From an uncultured Eubacteriales bacterium (GTDB lineage: Bacteria > Bacillota > Clostridia > Oscillospirales > Acutalibacteraceae), in assembly GCA_958417225.1 (NCBI GenBank), contig CATZCM010000003.1, positions 1 to 64,000 of the forward strand: DNA of 64,000 bases, read 5' to 3'. The first letter of the stretch is position 1; every line of letters begins with the position of its first letter. Positions 29,846 through 39,625 of this stretch are shown here, piece after piece. Under the pieces are notes generated by a model. It made no database searches. It was given only the letters and a program-made list of their open reading frames with translations, and was not told the DNA's origin. The translations under genes and the position numbers were made by a program.

Positions 29846-31819
29846 TTAAAAGGATTGATTTTCCGCATGGCAAGCAAGATAACCAATTGTTTTTCCCTTA
29901 TATTTTTCTTTTGATTTTGGAGGTCTACCGTACTTTTCCATGAACTCTTTTAATAGCTCTAACTTCTCATTTTTCACTGTTTCGGCTTTATTCCACACAA
30001 AACCAATTTCATTAAGTTTACTTATTTTTTCTGCATTCAACGTACCTTTGCGATATTTTTCTCTTTGCAGGTTCATCCACTTATATACATTAGATTTTAT
30101 CAAATTTTTCCTAACATCAGTAACAACCGGAAATCTGCCATTTTCATCTCGAAATGTTTTGAGCGTATTATAATTGTTTTCCCAAACCTCAGCCATCGGC
30201 ACAATCCTCAGCTCAAAACCCAAATCATTGAACTTTTTCACATGCAAATCTGGCATATCGTTATTTTTGAATTTTTGTTTCTGATTCAGCATCCAGTTGT
30301 AAAGTACACTAACGGTTTCATCGTGCGCTGCGTCAGAGCGTTTTGGAAAACGACCATGCTTTTCCTTGAATAAGCTAAGTAATTTATAATTTTGTTCCCA
30401 CTTCTCCTCGTCCTGAGACCACACAAAATCTATCGAATCCAGTTTCTGAACCCGCTCCACACCAAGAACGCCTTTTTTTCGCAGTACTCGTTGATTTGCA
30501 CACCAATTTCCAATATGAAATCCATCATATTTTTCATCGTAATACGGAAATCTTTCATACTTTCCTTTAAACTCGCACACAGCATCAAAAACCACATCCC
30601 AAGCCCCTTCAAACGATAAATGTAATTCCGTTAAAATTTCCCGCACATCTTTCACATAATCATACAACTCAAATTCAATATTATCATCGTCTCTGGACTC
30701 AAAACGATTATTTTTCATACCCATTATCTGAGAATATTGATTTGCTGTATCACCCGTTTCATAGTTGTTTACGATGTCAAAAATAACCGGACTCGATACA
30801 GAACACGATAGTGCTCGTCCCAACTGTTGATAAAACACATTCGCAGATTGCGTACTACGCAACATTATCACTCCATCTATATTTTTCACATGAATCCCCT
30901 CATTAAGCATATCTACACAAAATAACAGTTTCAGCACATCCGGATCATTGTCATCACGGAATCGCTCAAACTGCTCGTTTGACTCAGAATTACCTGTATG
31001 AACGCTGTATGTATGAATTTTTCCGTTTACCTTACAAAACCAATCTTTACTCTCACTTACTGATTTTTTCAGCTTTTCTATACTTGGACAAAATATTATG
31101 TATTTTCCACTCCTGTTCTTCATGTGCCTTACGAAAATTGTCTCTAACCCACAATCCAACTGAGTCACCATACTTTTGGCTTTTTTGATTTTCCCAAGCA
31201 ATACCATCTTCAAACGGATATTTTTACTCTGTTCGGCCTTTCGCTCTAATCTCGCAATTTCTCCAGAAAATTTGTAATACGATGTCACATACACCGGCAA
31301 TGGTAAAATTTTTTCACGTATCGCATCCGCTAAACTCATGTTAACCGCAAAGTTATTATTAAAAAGCTCATCCGCCATATTTCTAAGCGAATCCAGGTAC
31401 CTTATCGGAGTCGCAGACGTCCCCAACACCTTTGCGTCTTCATGCATTGAAAGAAGTTTTTGTACCCCTATGCCCCATTCCTTCGCCCCTGCGCGATGAA
31501 ATTCATCCAACACTATGTAATCAGTCTTCAACTTTTTTATGCCCTTTTCATCCTGCTGACTTAATTTCGAGTACGTGACAAACTCACATTTACTTACATC
31601 AATGTCACTCTCGTTTGCGTGATTCTTCAGCTGTGACAGGATATACGCTGACGGCGACACGATAACAAAAAAACTCTCCGGGTTGTCTTCTATCAGCTTC
31701 AACACGATATAACTCTTTCCTGTACCTGTTGGCTGTACACATGCAACTTTTTGCTTTTTGTGAAAAAAATTCACTATCCGCTCATATGTTTCCTCATTGT
31801 GTTCATATAGCTCCAGCAT
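29846..31819 (-). CDS. SF2 DEAD/DEAH-type helicase with helicase-associated (HA) repeats
   Basis: A superfamily 2 nucleic-acid translocase. Walker A is CVQPTGTGKSYIVLKL near residue 28, the DEAH-like box is IVLDEFHRAG near 105, SATPIR is motif III, and the second RecA domain has the motif V/VI region FYQQLGRALSC near 335. Residues 400-657 hold at least three HA repeats of about 65 aa, recognised by W-x2-x-Y/F-x2-L..F..GRFP..W...QR..; the fourth ends early, so the C-terminus may be shortened. A RBS is present. HA-repeat helicases occur on mobile or accessory islands. It stands alone between a collagen-like gene and the decayed polysaccharide locus; role unknown. Confidence 0.85.
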   Translation of the reverse strand: MLELYEHNEETYERIVNFFHKKQKVACVQPTGTGKSYIVLKLIEDNPESFFVIVSPSAYILSQLKNHANESDIDVSKCEFVTYSKLSQQDEKGIKKLKTDYIVLDEFHRAGAKEWGIGVQKLLSMHEDAKVLGTSATPIRYLDSLRNMADELFNNNFAVNMSLADAIREKILPLPVYVTSYYKFSGEIARLERKAEQSKNIRLKMVLLGKIKKAKSMVTQLDCGLETIFVRHMKNRSGKYIIFCPSIEKLKKSVSESKDWFCKVNGKIHTYSVHTGNSESNEQFERFRDDNDPDVLKLLFCVDMLNEGIHVKNIDGVIMLRSTQSANVFYQQLGRALSCSVSSPVIFDIVNNYETGDTANQYSQIMGMKNNRFESRDDDNIEFELYDYVKDVREILTELHLSFEGAWDVVFDAVCEFKGKYERFPYYDEKYDGFHIGNWCANQRVLRKKGVLGVERVQKLDSIDFVWSQDEEKWEQNYKLLSLFKEKHGRFPKRSDAAHDETVSVLYNWMLNQKQKFKNNDMPDLHVKKFNDLGFELRIVPMAEVWENNYNTLKTFRDENGRFPVVTDVRKNLIKSNVYKWMNLQREKYRKGTLNAEKISKLNEIGFVWNKAETVKNEKLELLKEFMEKYGRPPKSKEKYKGKTIGYLACHAENQSF

Positions 31820-31916
31820 ATCCTATCACCTCCATTACTTTTTTTATCTATTGAATTTCAGATGACCCATGTAACAGTCACGGCTAGCCACACAGACCAC
31901 TGTGCAATTGATAGGC

Positions 31917-32276
31917 TCATGATAGCAATTTGATTACTTTCGGCTCATGGGTAAAAGAACTAATAGTTGCCACACCATTCTTGAAGTAGAAAACCTCGGT
32001 GTTACCATCACCAACAGCGTACATCTTCTTCAGTCCAGAATAGGCATCCAGCATGGACTGCCGTGCCTCAACCCGGTCATCCTCTACCAGCTCACCGGCA
32101 ACACAAATCCACTCGCCGTACTTGAATGCACACAGTTCTGCTTTCGGATTGGCGTACAGCTGCTTGGAAACATTATTCTTTTTGCCTGTCTTGATGTACA
32201 GCTTGCCTCCAAAAATATTTGCTGTGTCAAATGGACGTACTCTCGGCATTTTTGACGTCTTCAGTAACCTTAGCAT
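31917..32276 (-). pseudogene. pyridoxamine 5'-phosphate oxidase-like flavin-binding protein, 5'-truncated
   Basis: The reading from PRVRPFDTANIFGGKLYI through KQLYANPKAELCAF and GELVEDDRVEARQSMLDAYSGLKKMY to the C-terminus matches small PNPOx-like flavin proteins of Clostridia. Those normally start about 25 residues earlier with a helix and a TYYLATVEG-type strand; here they are replaced by unrelated residues (MLRLLKTSKM), and no ribosome site is evident. G+C is higher than in adjacent genes, which suggests foreign origin. I call it a 5'-truncated remnant, although a short functional protein is not excluded. Confidence 0.65.
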
Positions 32277-32787
32277 CTGCCTTCGTTTTTTTATTTCAAG
32301 GGTGTTAGTTCTTTCTCCACTTTCTTCAGACCAACCTTCTTCTCTTTCAGAGTAAATCTATATCGATCATAGTACTGGCAGCCTTAGACTCAGAAACTTT
32401 ATTTCAACCTTTTTCTATACTATTCGGGGTGCGTAATCGGTCGTGATTTTGGCTTTATTCTTGATGCCTTTAGTTTTTGGCATAAGACACATACCTCTTT
32501 CCTCTTATATAATCGTCTTGGACGGACTAATAAACCAAATCAGTTTTTCTGGCTTTTTTTTGATAAGCCTAGCTACTGTAAGCTACCGACAATATTTCCA
32601 CACAAAGATCACTCTATATCTTCATGCTCACGATTTCACTCCCATATAGATTTATCATCTTATTCTGAAATGGAACCATATCTATCACAAGCCTGCAAAT
32701 AAATCAGCCTTGTACACGCCTTTTTCTAGCATTTTCTTGAAGCTGTCCTTTACGGCTGCAACATCTTCATGATGGATTAGCTAAATG
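32277..32787 (-). other. gene fragments, unidentified
   Basis: On the minus strand short coding-like runs appear in changing frames: a KKVGLKKVEKELTPLK tail near 32290-32350, a PKTKGIKNKAKITTDYAPR run near 32430-32480 and an HHEDVAAVKDSFKKMLEKG run ending near 32695. All are cut by stops. They look like remnants of several genes at a recombination-prone junction; I could not assign families. Confidence 0.4.
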
Positions 32788-33790
32788 TCACAACCCATAT
32801 AAAATTCGCGTTAATTTAAATCGCTTTAACACAGCGGTGATAACGCTAACTACTCCCACCGCACACAAAAAGCTAATCATAACCTGTACTATCGGCAGCA
32901 CTTTGCCATTCAACGGAATAATTGTCAGATATATAATCTGCTGATGGAACAAATAAATTCCAAAACTCTTTTCTTTCAATCCGTTCCATAATTTTGACTT
33001 TTTTGCATTGATTAGTTTTTCCGTAATCATTTTTACAGTGTAGTATACAAAAATCACTCCCATATACGAACACATATAACCTAAAATCAAATCAACCAAT
33101 CGAACTACTATCGATGCCGTTGTATTAACCTCAATTGTGTTGTTAATCACAAAACAAACGATTGATCCAAAGCCACTTATTGGAATGCCCCACCAATTCT
33201 CTGTCTTTTTCCTGTAAAGTTACGCTCCAAGATAGTAATATCCTGCGTATTTGACAGCTGTCGAAACTTGAAAAACATTAACACCTATCTTATCGAGCAG
33301 GTCCCCCCCCGATAGATATCAGAGCAACTGCAAGCATTCCTTTTGTTGATACATGCTTTTCATCCAAGATTCCGTAAAAAATGGCAAACAGCAAAAAGAG
33401 CATTGGAAGAAACCACAATTGTGATGGAGCACATCCAAGAACATATTTATATACTATTTTGGATAAGTCGAAGCCACTATAGTGTACATAAAACGGAATA
33501 ACCCATGTTAACATCACGCAAAAGTATGGCAACATAAGTCTTTTTCCTCTTTCCAGAATATCTTTTTCAAAATTAGTATATTTTCCTTTTTCTGTTCTTA
33601 AGCAATAAAATAAAAAGCCAGAGGCCATCGCAAAAGTTTGAACATGAAATGTATTCAACCACCGAGCAAAAATTGAAAGGTAACTTGCTTCATACACGGG
33701 TTTTACTCCATCGAACCAACTACCAGTAAAAAACATGCACGAATGATAAAGTACAACCGCTAACATCATTAACACTTTTACATTATCCAT
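32788..33790 (-). pseudogene. acyltransferase 3 family (O-acetyltransferase), broken
   Basis: The N-terminal half (33290-33790) starts MDNVKVLMMLAVVLYHSCMF, the Arg/His-containing first helix of acyltransferase 3, and runs to an eight-G tract at 33303-33310 where the frame is lost. With one G fewer the frame continues (GDLLDKIGVNVFQVSTAVKY), meets a TAA about 30 codons later (near 33221), then goes on to the C-terminal half at 32788-33150 with several membrane helices. Two lesions mean it is inactive unless the stop is read through. The family O-acetylates polysaccharides. It lies downstream of the flippase gene. Confidence 0.85.
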
Positions 33791-33814
33791 TGTTTCTAAT
33801 CTACGTTACATTAC

Positions 33815-35317
33815 TTATCTCCTTTTCACCTTTTCACATATCTTATGAAACATACTTTGCAACTTGTCCCGATAAAACACCATATTAAGTACGCAAACAA
33901 TAACACTCCAAATAATAGCCGTTTTAGCCACAAGAATAACCCACTCAACATATGTAGCTCCTGGCATTGTAATCATTCTCGTTGCAAAAAAACCAATCAA
34001 TACCGTCAACCCATCAACGAAAATTTGCTTTGTAAATTTTCTTAAAGGCCACTTAATCAAATTTTTTGAATCATATACTGCCACCCACACCGTCTGATAC
34101 CCCATTGCAACTAAGGTCCCAATCGCAACTCCAATCAGTCCCCATACCTTTACTGTTACAACAGATACTACAATATTGAGAATTGCAGCAATAATATAAT
34201 TATTTTGTGTCTGCTTATAATGACCCGCTGCAAGAATAACAATATTATATGGTAACCTTAAGCAATGACCTGCATTTGCAGCTACAATCAATGCCGCAAA
34301 AAGAGGCTGGATATAATTTGCGTCATGGATACCAAGTGTATAAACTCTAACAAATGGAACAATTAAAATTGCTGTTAATCCAAATACAAAGGTCGTGCCA
34401 GTATGAATCACCCATTCTGTCCAGGAAAAAGTTTTGTTTAGTTTTTTAATTTCTTGTTTCGCCCATAGTTCACCAATTAAAGATGTAATTCCATTTGTCA
34501 TAGATATAAATAACTGTTTTACACCTTTAACAACCAAAAAATACACGGAATAAATAGATACATCTGATAATGTTGCAAATAATGTTAACACAATCGTATC
34601 CGTACCATCAAGAATAACAGCAGCAACATGCTGTGCAATGCCATTCCATTTTTGAGCAATCGGCTCTTTCGTGTATTTAATCTTCCTATCTATGCTATAA
34701 TGATGCCGAACATATAGGTAAATTAAGAATGGCTGTAGCAAATATATAAGAGATGTAGTTAATTTGACAATCTGAATACTGCATCCCATACGAATTAAAA
34801 TAAAGCAAGCTGCAGTATTACAAACAACCGCTAATGTCTGTGCATTATACTGAATATAACCACGCTGATCTGCCGTTAAGAGTAAGCGGTTAACAATCCC
34901 AAAAAAATATTGTGCAAAAGAACTAAGAGAAATTGCCACAATCAATGTTGCTGTATAGATAAAGCCAAAGTCCTTTCCAGCAAACTGAGGATATACAATT
35001 ACCAGCGCAATTACATATATTAGTAATATTTGACCAAGTTTTGTAAAAAATTTATTGGCTGAAGCTATTATTTTACTAACATCTTTCTGATTCTTCTCCG
35101 CTAAAGGTTTATATAGTGCAGATTGAACAACTGCACCTACACCCAGTTCAAGGAAAGAAATTACTCCTAGGAACTGCGCAATTGAATTGACCAGTCCATT
35201 AACTTCTGAACCAAATGCATTTAAGATTAATCTGGGTAAAATAAACCCGCAAACTATGGTTGTCAGCTGAAATAACAACGATGACACCGTATTATATAAC
35301 AATCTTTTTTGTCTCAT
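33815..35317 (-). CDS. wzx: oligosaccharide flippase (Wzx-type, polysaccharide biosynthesis protein)
   Basis: A 500-residue protein with about 12-14 membrane helices of the MOP superfamily. It begins RLLYNTVSSLLFQLTTIVCGF and LILNAFGSEVNGLVNSIAQF, typical of Wzx proteins that flip undecaprenyl-linked repeat units outward. No frameshift is seen. An AAGGAG site precedes the ATG. Together with the EpsG-like protein it makes the Wzx/Wzy pair of this locus. The gene-family assignment is firm; the glycan is not. Confidence 0.9.
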   Translation of the reverse strand: MRQKRLLYNTVSSLLFQLTTIVCGFILPRLILNAFGSEVNGLVNSIAQFLGVISFLELGVGAVVQSALYKPLAEKNQKDVSKIIASANKFFTKLGQILLIYVIALVIVYPQFAGKDFGFIYTATLIVAISLSSFAQYFFGIVNRLLLTADQRGYIQYNAQTLAVVCNTAACFILIRMGCSIQIVKLTTSLIYLLQPFLIYLYVRHHYSIDRKIKYTKEPIAQKWNGIAQHVAAVILDGTDTIVLTLFATLSDVSIYSVYFLVVKGVKQLFISMTNGITSLIGELWAKQEIKKLNKTFSWTEWVIHTGTTFVFGLTAILIVPFVRVYTLGIHDANYIQPLFAALIVAANAGHCLRLPYNIVILAAGHYKQTQNNYIIAAILNIVVSVVTVKVWGLIGVAIGTLVAMGYQTVWVAVYDSKNLIKWPLRKFTKQIFVDGLTVLIGFFATRMITMPGATYVEWVILVAKTAIIWSVIVCVLNMVFYRDKLQSMFHKICEKVKRR

Positions 35318-35339
35318 TCTTGCTCCTTTTTATACACTT

Positions 35340-35990
35340 TAGCAGCAATATTAATCCCTCAAGCTTCAACGATCAATCCCAATCCAATTTACGAGATAAC
35401 CTCTTTCTAGTCTTTTCTCAAAGGTCTATCGCACGCTTAATTCAAGTTGATTTCCCAGTTATCATTTCCTTCAATAAACACTGGGCCATTATCACTAATT
35501 GCCAAATCCCAACCAATTGCACAAATTCCATAAAGTGTCCTGTGTACACAGCAATCCAGTTTACAACCCCATGGTATTCAGGTATCTGAAATTTGCCAAA
35601 TTTAATTTTGGTATTGGGGTTCATATCAATATTTGTTCCATAAAAAGCTAAAAGCCATATTCTTTCAAATGCCCATTTTCGTTAATTTCAATAGACAAGC
35701 CACCTGTTGACCAACTATCTACAATTCCTGTTTCCTCAGTTCCTATACAAAGCAATCAGTAAATATGTCTTGCTATCTTTATTGCTAGTCACAATTTGAT
35801 ATACATTTATTGTGCTCGGAATATATAAAATTTATTGGATTCTCCATATTTTCTAGCCCACTCAACATTTTCCACAATTCTGTCGATTTCTGATTTCAGT
35901 TTTGCTTCAACCACTGCATTTTTCACCTAAATATTCCAATTACGCTTAGCCCAAATCTTTTTTAACGCAATTTTCAACTTTTCCTTGAAT
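35340..35990 (-). pseudogene. sugar-transfer associated ATP-grasp protein, remnant
   Basis: Reading across frames, the minus strand gives CIGTEETGIVDSWSTGGLSIE, then NTKIKFGKFQIPEY, then IGWDLAISDNGPVFIEGND, the ordered C-terminal motifs of the ATPgrasp_ST family (the last one the metal-binding Glu/Asn strand). At least three frameshifts and several stops separate them, so this is a clear pseudogene. Family members ligate carboxyl and amine partners, often in polysaccharide loci. It lies between ceo and wzx. Confidence 0.75.
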
Positions 35991-35998
35991 CCAATTAA

Positions 35999-36952
35999 TT
36001 AACGCCCCTGATATTTATTGATTTCACTATCAACAATTCTTCCATCTTCAATAATGAGTGCATCTTTCAAAACTTCACCGTAAATTCCATTATTAAGTTC
36101 ATTAATATATTTCCAAATCACTTCAGAATTGTTCCACGTGAATGTTTTATAAAATAGTGCCGGCGTATGATCCACAACATAATGCAAAACACCATCGATC
36201 ATATATGTAGGTTTTTCTATCGTAGTTGGAACACTGGTTTCAATTCCGCCATTCCTATCACAACTCACGTCAATAAGCATCGAATTTTTCTTCATACGTT
36301 TCAAATCATCACGATAAATAATATGATCTTTTCTCATTATATCCCACAGAACGCAATTCACAATAACATCATACTGTCCCAGTTCATCCCGCAACAGTTC
36401 TTCCGTTCTTCGATCATACTGGCGAACATCAGCACCCAACATATTGAGAACTTTGATAGCACCTCGTGCGGTATTTCCACGACCAATAACTGCTACCTTT
36501 GTTTCATAAGGCATCTTTGCATAGCACTGAAAAGCGTGCATGACTGCTGCTTCACCTGCAAGTTCATTGTTTCGCCAAAAGATATGTCGTCCCTTTTGAA
36601 ACATCTTCTCCCATGCAAATACAGTCAAATTGCCTGCAAGCAATTTATCAGTGATATCTCGATTCTGAGTTGCATGGACCCATCCAAAAATTGTTTGATA
36701 GTCAAGTTCTTGAAGATAATCAGCATCACCAATTTTAGGATCACAGATAATATCTTTTAGTAAAACTTCGTCATGGGAAGCAATATAGCTACCACAGGCT
36801 TCATATTCTGAATCCTCAATGCCAAGTACATCACCATAACCTTTTTCAAAATAAAGCAATTCAGGATGTTCAATATTTTTCAAATGTGCCGGAACAATAG
36901 CACGTCTATACTCGTTTTCCTTATGACTTATCGGAAATCCAACTGTTTTCAT
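35999..36952 (-). CDS. ceo: N5-(carboxyethyl)ornithine synthase family protein
   Basis: Opine-forming reductase of the alanine dehydrogenase/transhydrogenase fold; known members condense pyruvate with the side-chain amine of ornithine or lysine using NADPH. The start VGFPISHKENEYRRAIVPAH has the Lys/Arg-Arg pattern of this group, and the Rossmann loop VAVIGRGNTARGAIKVLNMLG lies near residue 153. Later motifs are LIDVSCDRNGGIETS and VDHTPALFYKT, which match the family. The 317 aa are normal. Within a polysaccharide locus rich in ATP-grasp ligases it likely makes an amino-acid decoration. The amine substrate (ornithine, lysine) cannot be decided by eye. Confidence 0.85.
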   Translation of the reverse strand: MKTVGFPISHKENEYRRAIVPAHLKNIEHPELLYFEKGYGDVLGIEDSEYEACGSYIASHDEVLLKDIICDPKIGDADYLQELDYQTIFGWVHATQNRDITDKLLAGNLTVFAWEKMFQKGRHIFWRNNELAGEAAVMHAFQCYAKMPYETKVAVIGRGNTARGAIKVLNMLGADVRQYDRRTEELLRDELGQYDVIVNCVLWDIMRKDHIIYRDDLKRMKKNSMLIDVSCDRNGGIETSVPTTIEKPTYMIDGVLHYVVDHTPALFYKTFTWNNSEVIWKYINELNNGIYGEVLKDALIIEDGRIVDSEINKYQGR

Positions 36953-37020
36953 ACATTTTTCCTCCTTATAATAGGCAGAATAAAGTTCAAAAATACTCTT
37001 AGTTTAACTTTTTCACTCTT

Positions 37021-37644
37021 TTAATTTCTGTCAGTTCCGTGCTCATAAGCGGAACTGCACCATCCCTTAATAAATTTTCCTCCTTCAGTGCACGTGCTTC
37101 TACCTTTTTCACTGGCCCATAATTGTGAACATTTCCAACTGTAAAACCACAGAGATATACTAACCATCGTCACTGAAAGAAAAACAACCATTGAAACTGA
37201 TGTTGAATCACAAATATAGGTAAATTTTTCTCTTAAGACTTTTACTTTATCACTAAAGCGACGCATAACACCACCACCAAACAATGGGCTGAACGAATCA
37301 GAAAAGAAAATAAAGCACCCCAAAAACTAAATCACAACATGAATTGCTTTTCTGCTTAAATTGCACTTATCAACAATACTTGTAAAGTTTTCAACCACAC
37401 CACTTTTTTCATAATAAGCAACCATGATACCAACCATAATGTTGACTGTTATCACCCAAATGAAATCCTCATTTCCAAGCAATGCTTTCAACAATTCTGT
37501 AAAACCAAATATACCCTGTCCTACAAGAAAGCAAACTAAAATACGTACTGTCGCTAATGACGCAATCGTATTTCTGGTAGCGAAATCCAGTATAACAGCA
37601 AGTGCAACTAGTACAATAGGTATCCATTCCATCGTTCCCAACAT
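37021..37644 (-). pseudogene. NhaC-type Na+/H+ antiporter, N-terminal remnant
   Basis: Two pieces in the same frame are separated by a TAG at 37327: LATVRILVCFLVGQG..GIMVAYYEKSGVVENFTSIVDKCNLSRKAI, then GCFIFFSDSFSPLFGGGVMRRFSDKVKVLREKFTYICDSTS. This is the order of the NhaC family (..LIFFDDYANTLIVG..RPLTDK..SREKLAYIVDSTA). After SISLW the similarity stops and the frame ends, so the C-terminal two thirds are gone. Truncated and interrupted by a stop, it cannot make a full transporter. Confidence 0.75.
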
Positions 37645-37648
37645 AACC

Positions 37649-39016
37649 TTACCATCTCTTTTCTGGAAGAATTAACATTTCTCCCCAGTGTGCATCTGAT
37701 TCCTTTAACAGATTTGCATCAAATCCACTGTCCGGATAAAAAGTCATTTCTCCGAAATACACCAAGCCATCAATACAGTACAAATCAACTCGCACATACG
37801 AAACTCCTTTACTCAGTTTTTCCGCAATAACGAACATCTCATCTATGCAATCAGGTTTGGGTAATGTAAAGCCCTCTGGAGCTTCTTTTCCACGGATATT
37901 ATATTTTTTCAAATTCCATTCTTTATCAAAGAAATAGAATTTAGGGTGCCCCGTATCACGCTCGGTACATACCATGACGGATTCAGCGACACCATCAAAG
38001 CAGAAGAATTTATAATCTACTAATGCTTTTGTATCTTTATTGTTGTAGTAAGAATTGGAAATAATTATTGAGCAACCGTCAGAATTTAGTCTGTACCCCC
38101 CGGTAGATAATTTGATCCATTCACCCAGCTTCAAATCCCACTCTTCAGGCTTAAATTCTTCAAATCCACTAGCTGGATAAAATGTAATCTCACCAAAATA
38201 CACTTTTTCATTGATTTCATAAAAATCAATTCTTGCAAAAGGCATTTTTTCAGAAAGCTTTGCAGCTAATTTTTTCATCAATTCATACTGTTTTGGACGC
38301 TGAATCGGTAAGATAGCGTTGCCATGAGCAGGTCTTTGTACATTCAGATGGTTCCATGCTTCGTCGTAAAAATCTTCTTTTAAGCCATCTTTTGTAAAAC
38401 GCTCACTACACACCAGTGTCATACGAGGCACACCATCAAAGCAGAACAATTTATAATCACGTAAATCGTCTGCCATATATTGTTCGGCAATAATTCTGTG
38501 TGGGACATTTTTATAAGGCCATTCGCGTCCATTATAAAAATAATCATGCTTAAGCGACATATTTATTTTCTTTTTCGCCATAGCTATATCCAATTTAGAC
38601 TTATCTCTACATATAACAAGTCCACCACTGTCATGAGTACATTTCAACACAAACTGATTTGGAAGAGCATCAAAATCAATACCATCAAAATTATCCCACA
38701 CTCCCAGTGTTGGTATGATATACTCTTTTCCGATTTTATCAGCAACATACTCCTTTACTGCATACTTATCAACCATTGTTGTGTATTCTGGCTTTCTGTC
38801 ATAGAGTCTAAGCCACTGAAGTTTCTGATTAAATGTTTTTGGATTTTTCAAATCGAGCTCTTCATTCATCATTACCGGATAGTACATCTTTAGGAATACT
38901 TTATCTGGTAGTAATGGTAAGATTCCAGCGACTCTGAAGCATTTTATAATAATTTTATAGAATATAAATTTGGGTCTGATACCCATATGTCTATTTCTCG
39001 ATTTTATTCCGCCCAT
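37649..39016 (-). CDS. TupA-like ATP-grasp amidoligase with duplicated C-terminal half
   Basis: Family pfam14305 (ATPgrasp_TupA), named after the teichuronopeptide protein of Bacillus halodurans. Residues 1-290 give a full member: NPKTFNQKLQWLRLYD, DKYAVKEYVADKIG, FVLKCTHDSGG and PFARIDFYEINEKVYFGEITFYPASG. Residues 330-455 repeat its second half (DYKFFCFDGVAESVMVCTERD.., SYVRVDLYCIDGLVYFGEMTFYPDSG), so it is about 150 aa longer than usual. Likely ligates an amine to a sugar carboxylate. The ATG at 39016 overlaps the preceding acyltransferase gene by 13 bases; an ATG at 38986 is an alternative. Confidence 0.85.
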   Translation of the reverse strand: MGGIKSRNRHMGIRPKFIFYKIIIKCFRVAGILPLLPDKVFLKMYYPVMMNEELDLKNPKTFNQKLQWLRLYDRKPEYTTMVDKYAVKEYVADKIGKEYIIPTLGVWDNFDGIDFDALPNQFVLKCTHDSGGLVICRDKSKLDIAMAKKKINMSLKHDYFYNGREWPYKNVPHRIIAEQYMADDLRDYKLFCFDGVPRMTLVCSERFTKDGLKEDFYDEAWNHLNVQRPAHGNAILPIQRPKQYELMKKLAAKLSEKMPFARIDFYEINEKVYFGEITFYPASGFEEFKPEEWDLKLGEWIKLSTGGYRLNSDGCSIIISNSYYNNKDTKALVDYKFFCFDGVAESVMVCTERDTGHPKFYFFDKEWNLKKYNIRGKEAPEGFTLPKPDCIDEMFVIAEKLSKGVSYVRVDLYCIDGLVYFGEMTFYPDSGFDANLLKESDAHWGEMLILPEKRW

Positions 39017-39594
39017 GTGACACCCTTCTTAATAATTTTTGCAGGCACACCTACTACCATTGAACATGGTTCATCAATCTTTCCGGAAACAATTGAGCCG
39101 GCACCTACTATCGTATTATCAGCTATAGAACTACCTTTTAAAATCTTTACGCCTAACCCAATCCAAACATGCTTACCAATTGAGACACTAGCATCTGGAT
39201 TAATACGTTTTCCCATAGCGTCAAAAATATAATGATAATCCGTGGAATGAATTTCTATATTGTTGGATAACAAAGAATTCTCTCCTATACTAATTTTAGT
39301 CCCATTGCAAGCATTAATTACTGTTGGTTGTAATGGTGAAGCGTTTATATGTACTCCTCTTCCCAAGATGATCTCGTTATTATTTCCTTGAAGTAACATA
39401 CGAACTCCGTTTAACGAACACCCATTGCTTATGACCAATTTATTGTTACTACCAATAATTCGAATGCGGCAGTTCTGAATTTTAGAGGAAAAATCACGTT
39501 CTACTACATTCCCTCCCCCCCGAATTATTATTTTATTTTTCCCAAAATAAAATAATAGAATATTTCTAATTCTTTTCAATTTATTCTTATCCAT
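39004..39594 (-). CDS. hexapeptide-repeat acyltransferase
   Basis: A left-handed beta-helix protein of the CoA-dependent acyltransferase type (WcaF/maa-like). Repeats are visible from about residue 45 (IIGSNNKLVISNGCSLNGVRM, NEIILGRGVHINA), and the acceptor end has STDYHYIFD (catalytic His region), SIGKHVWIGLGVKILKGSSIADNTIVGAGS and MVVGVPAKIIKKG. It likely acetylates a sugar of the repeat unit. Overlaps TupA-like gene by 13 bases. It is a complete 196-residue protein. Confidence 0.88.
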   Translation of the reverse strand: MDKNKLKRIRNILLFYFGKNKIIIRGGGNVVERDFSSKIQNCRIRIIGSNNKLVISNGCSLNGVRMLLQGNNNEIILGRGVHINASPLQPTVINACNGTKISIGENSLLSNNIEIHSTDYHYIFDAMGKRINPDASVSIGKHVWIGLGVKILKGSSIADNTIVGAGSIVSGKIDEPCSMVVGVPAKIIKKGVTWAE

Positions 39595-39625
39595 CTTACT
39601 TCTCCTGATAACAATTCATGCGTAT

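Noticed and set aside
31917..32355. Plus-strand frames of about 100 codons over the PNPOx remnant
   Set aside because: Shadows of the minus-strand coding sequence.
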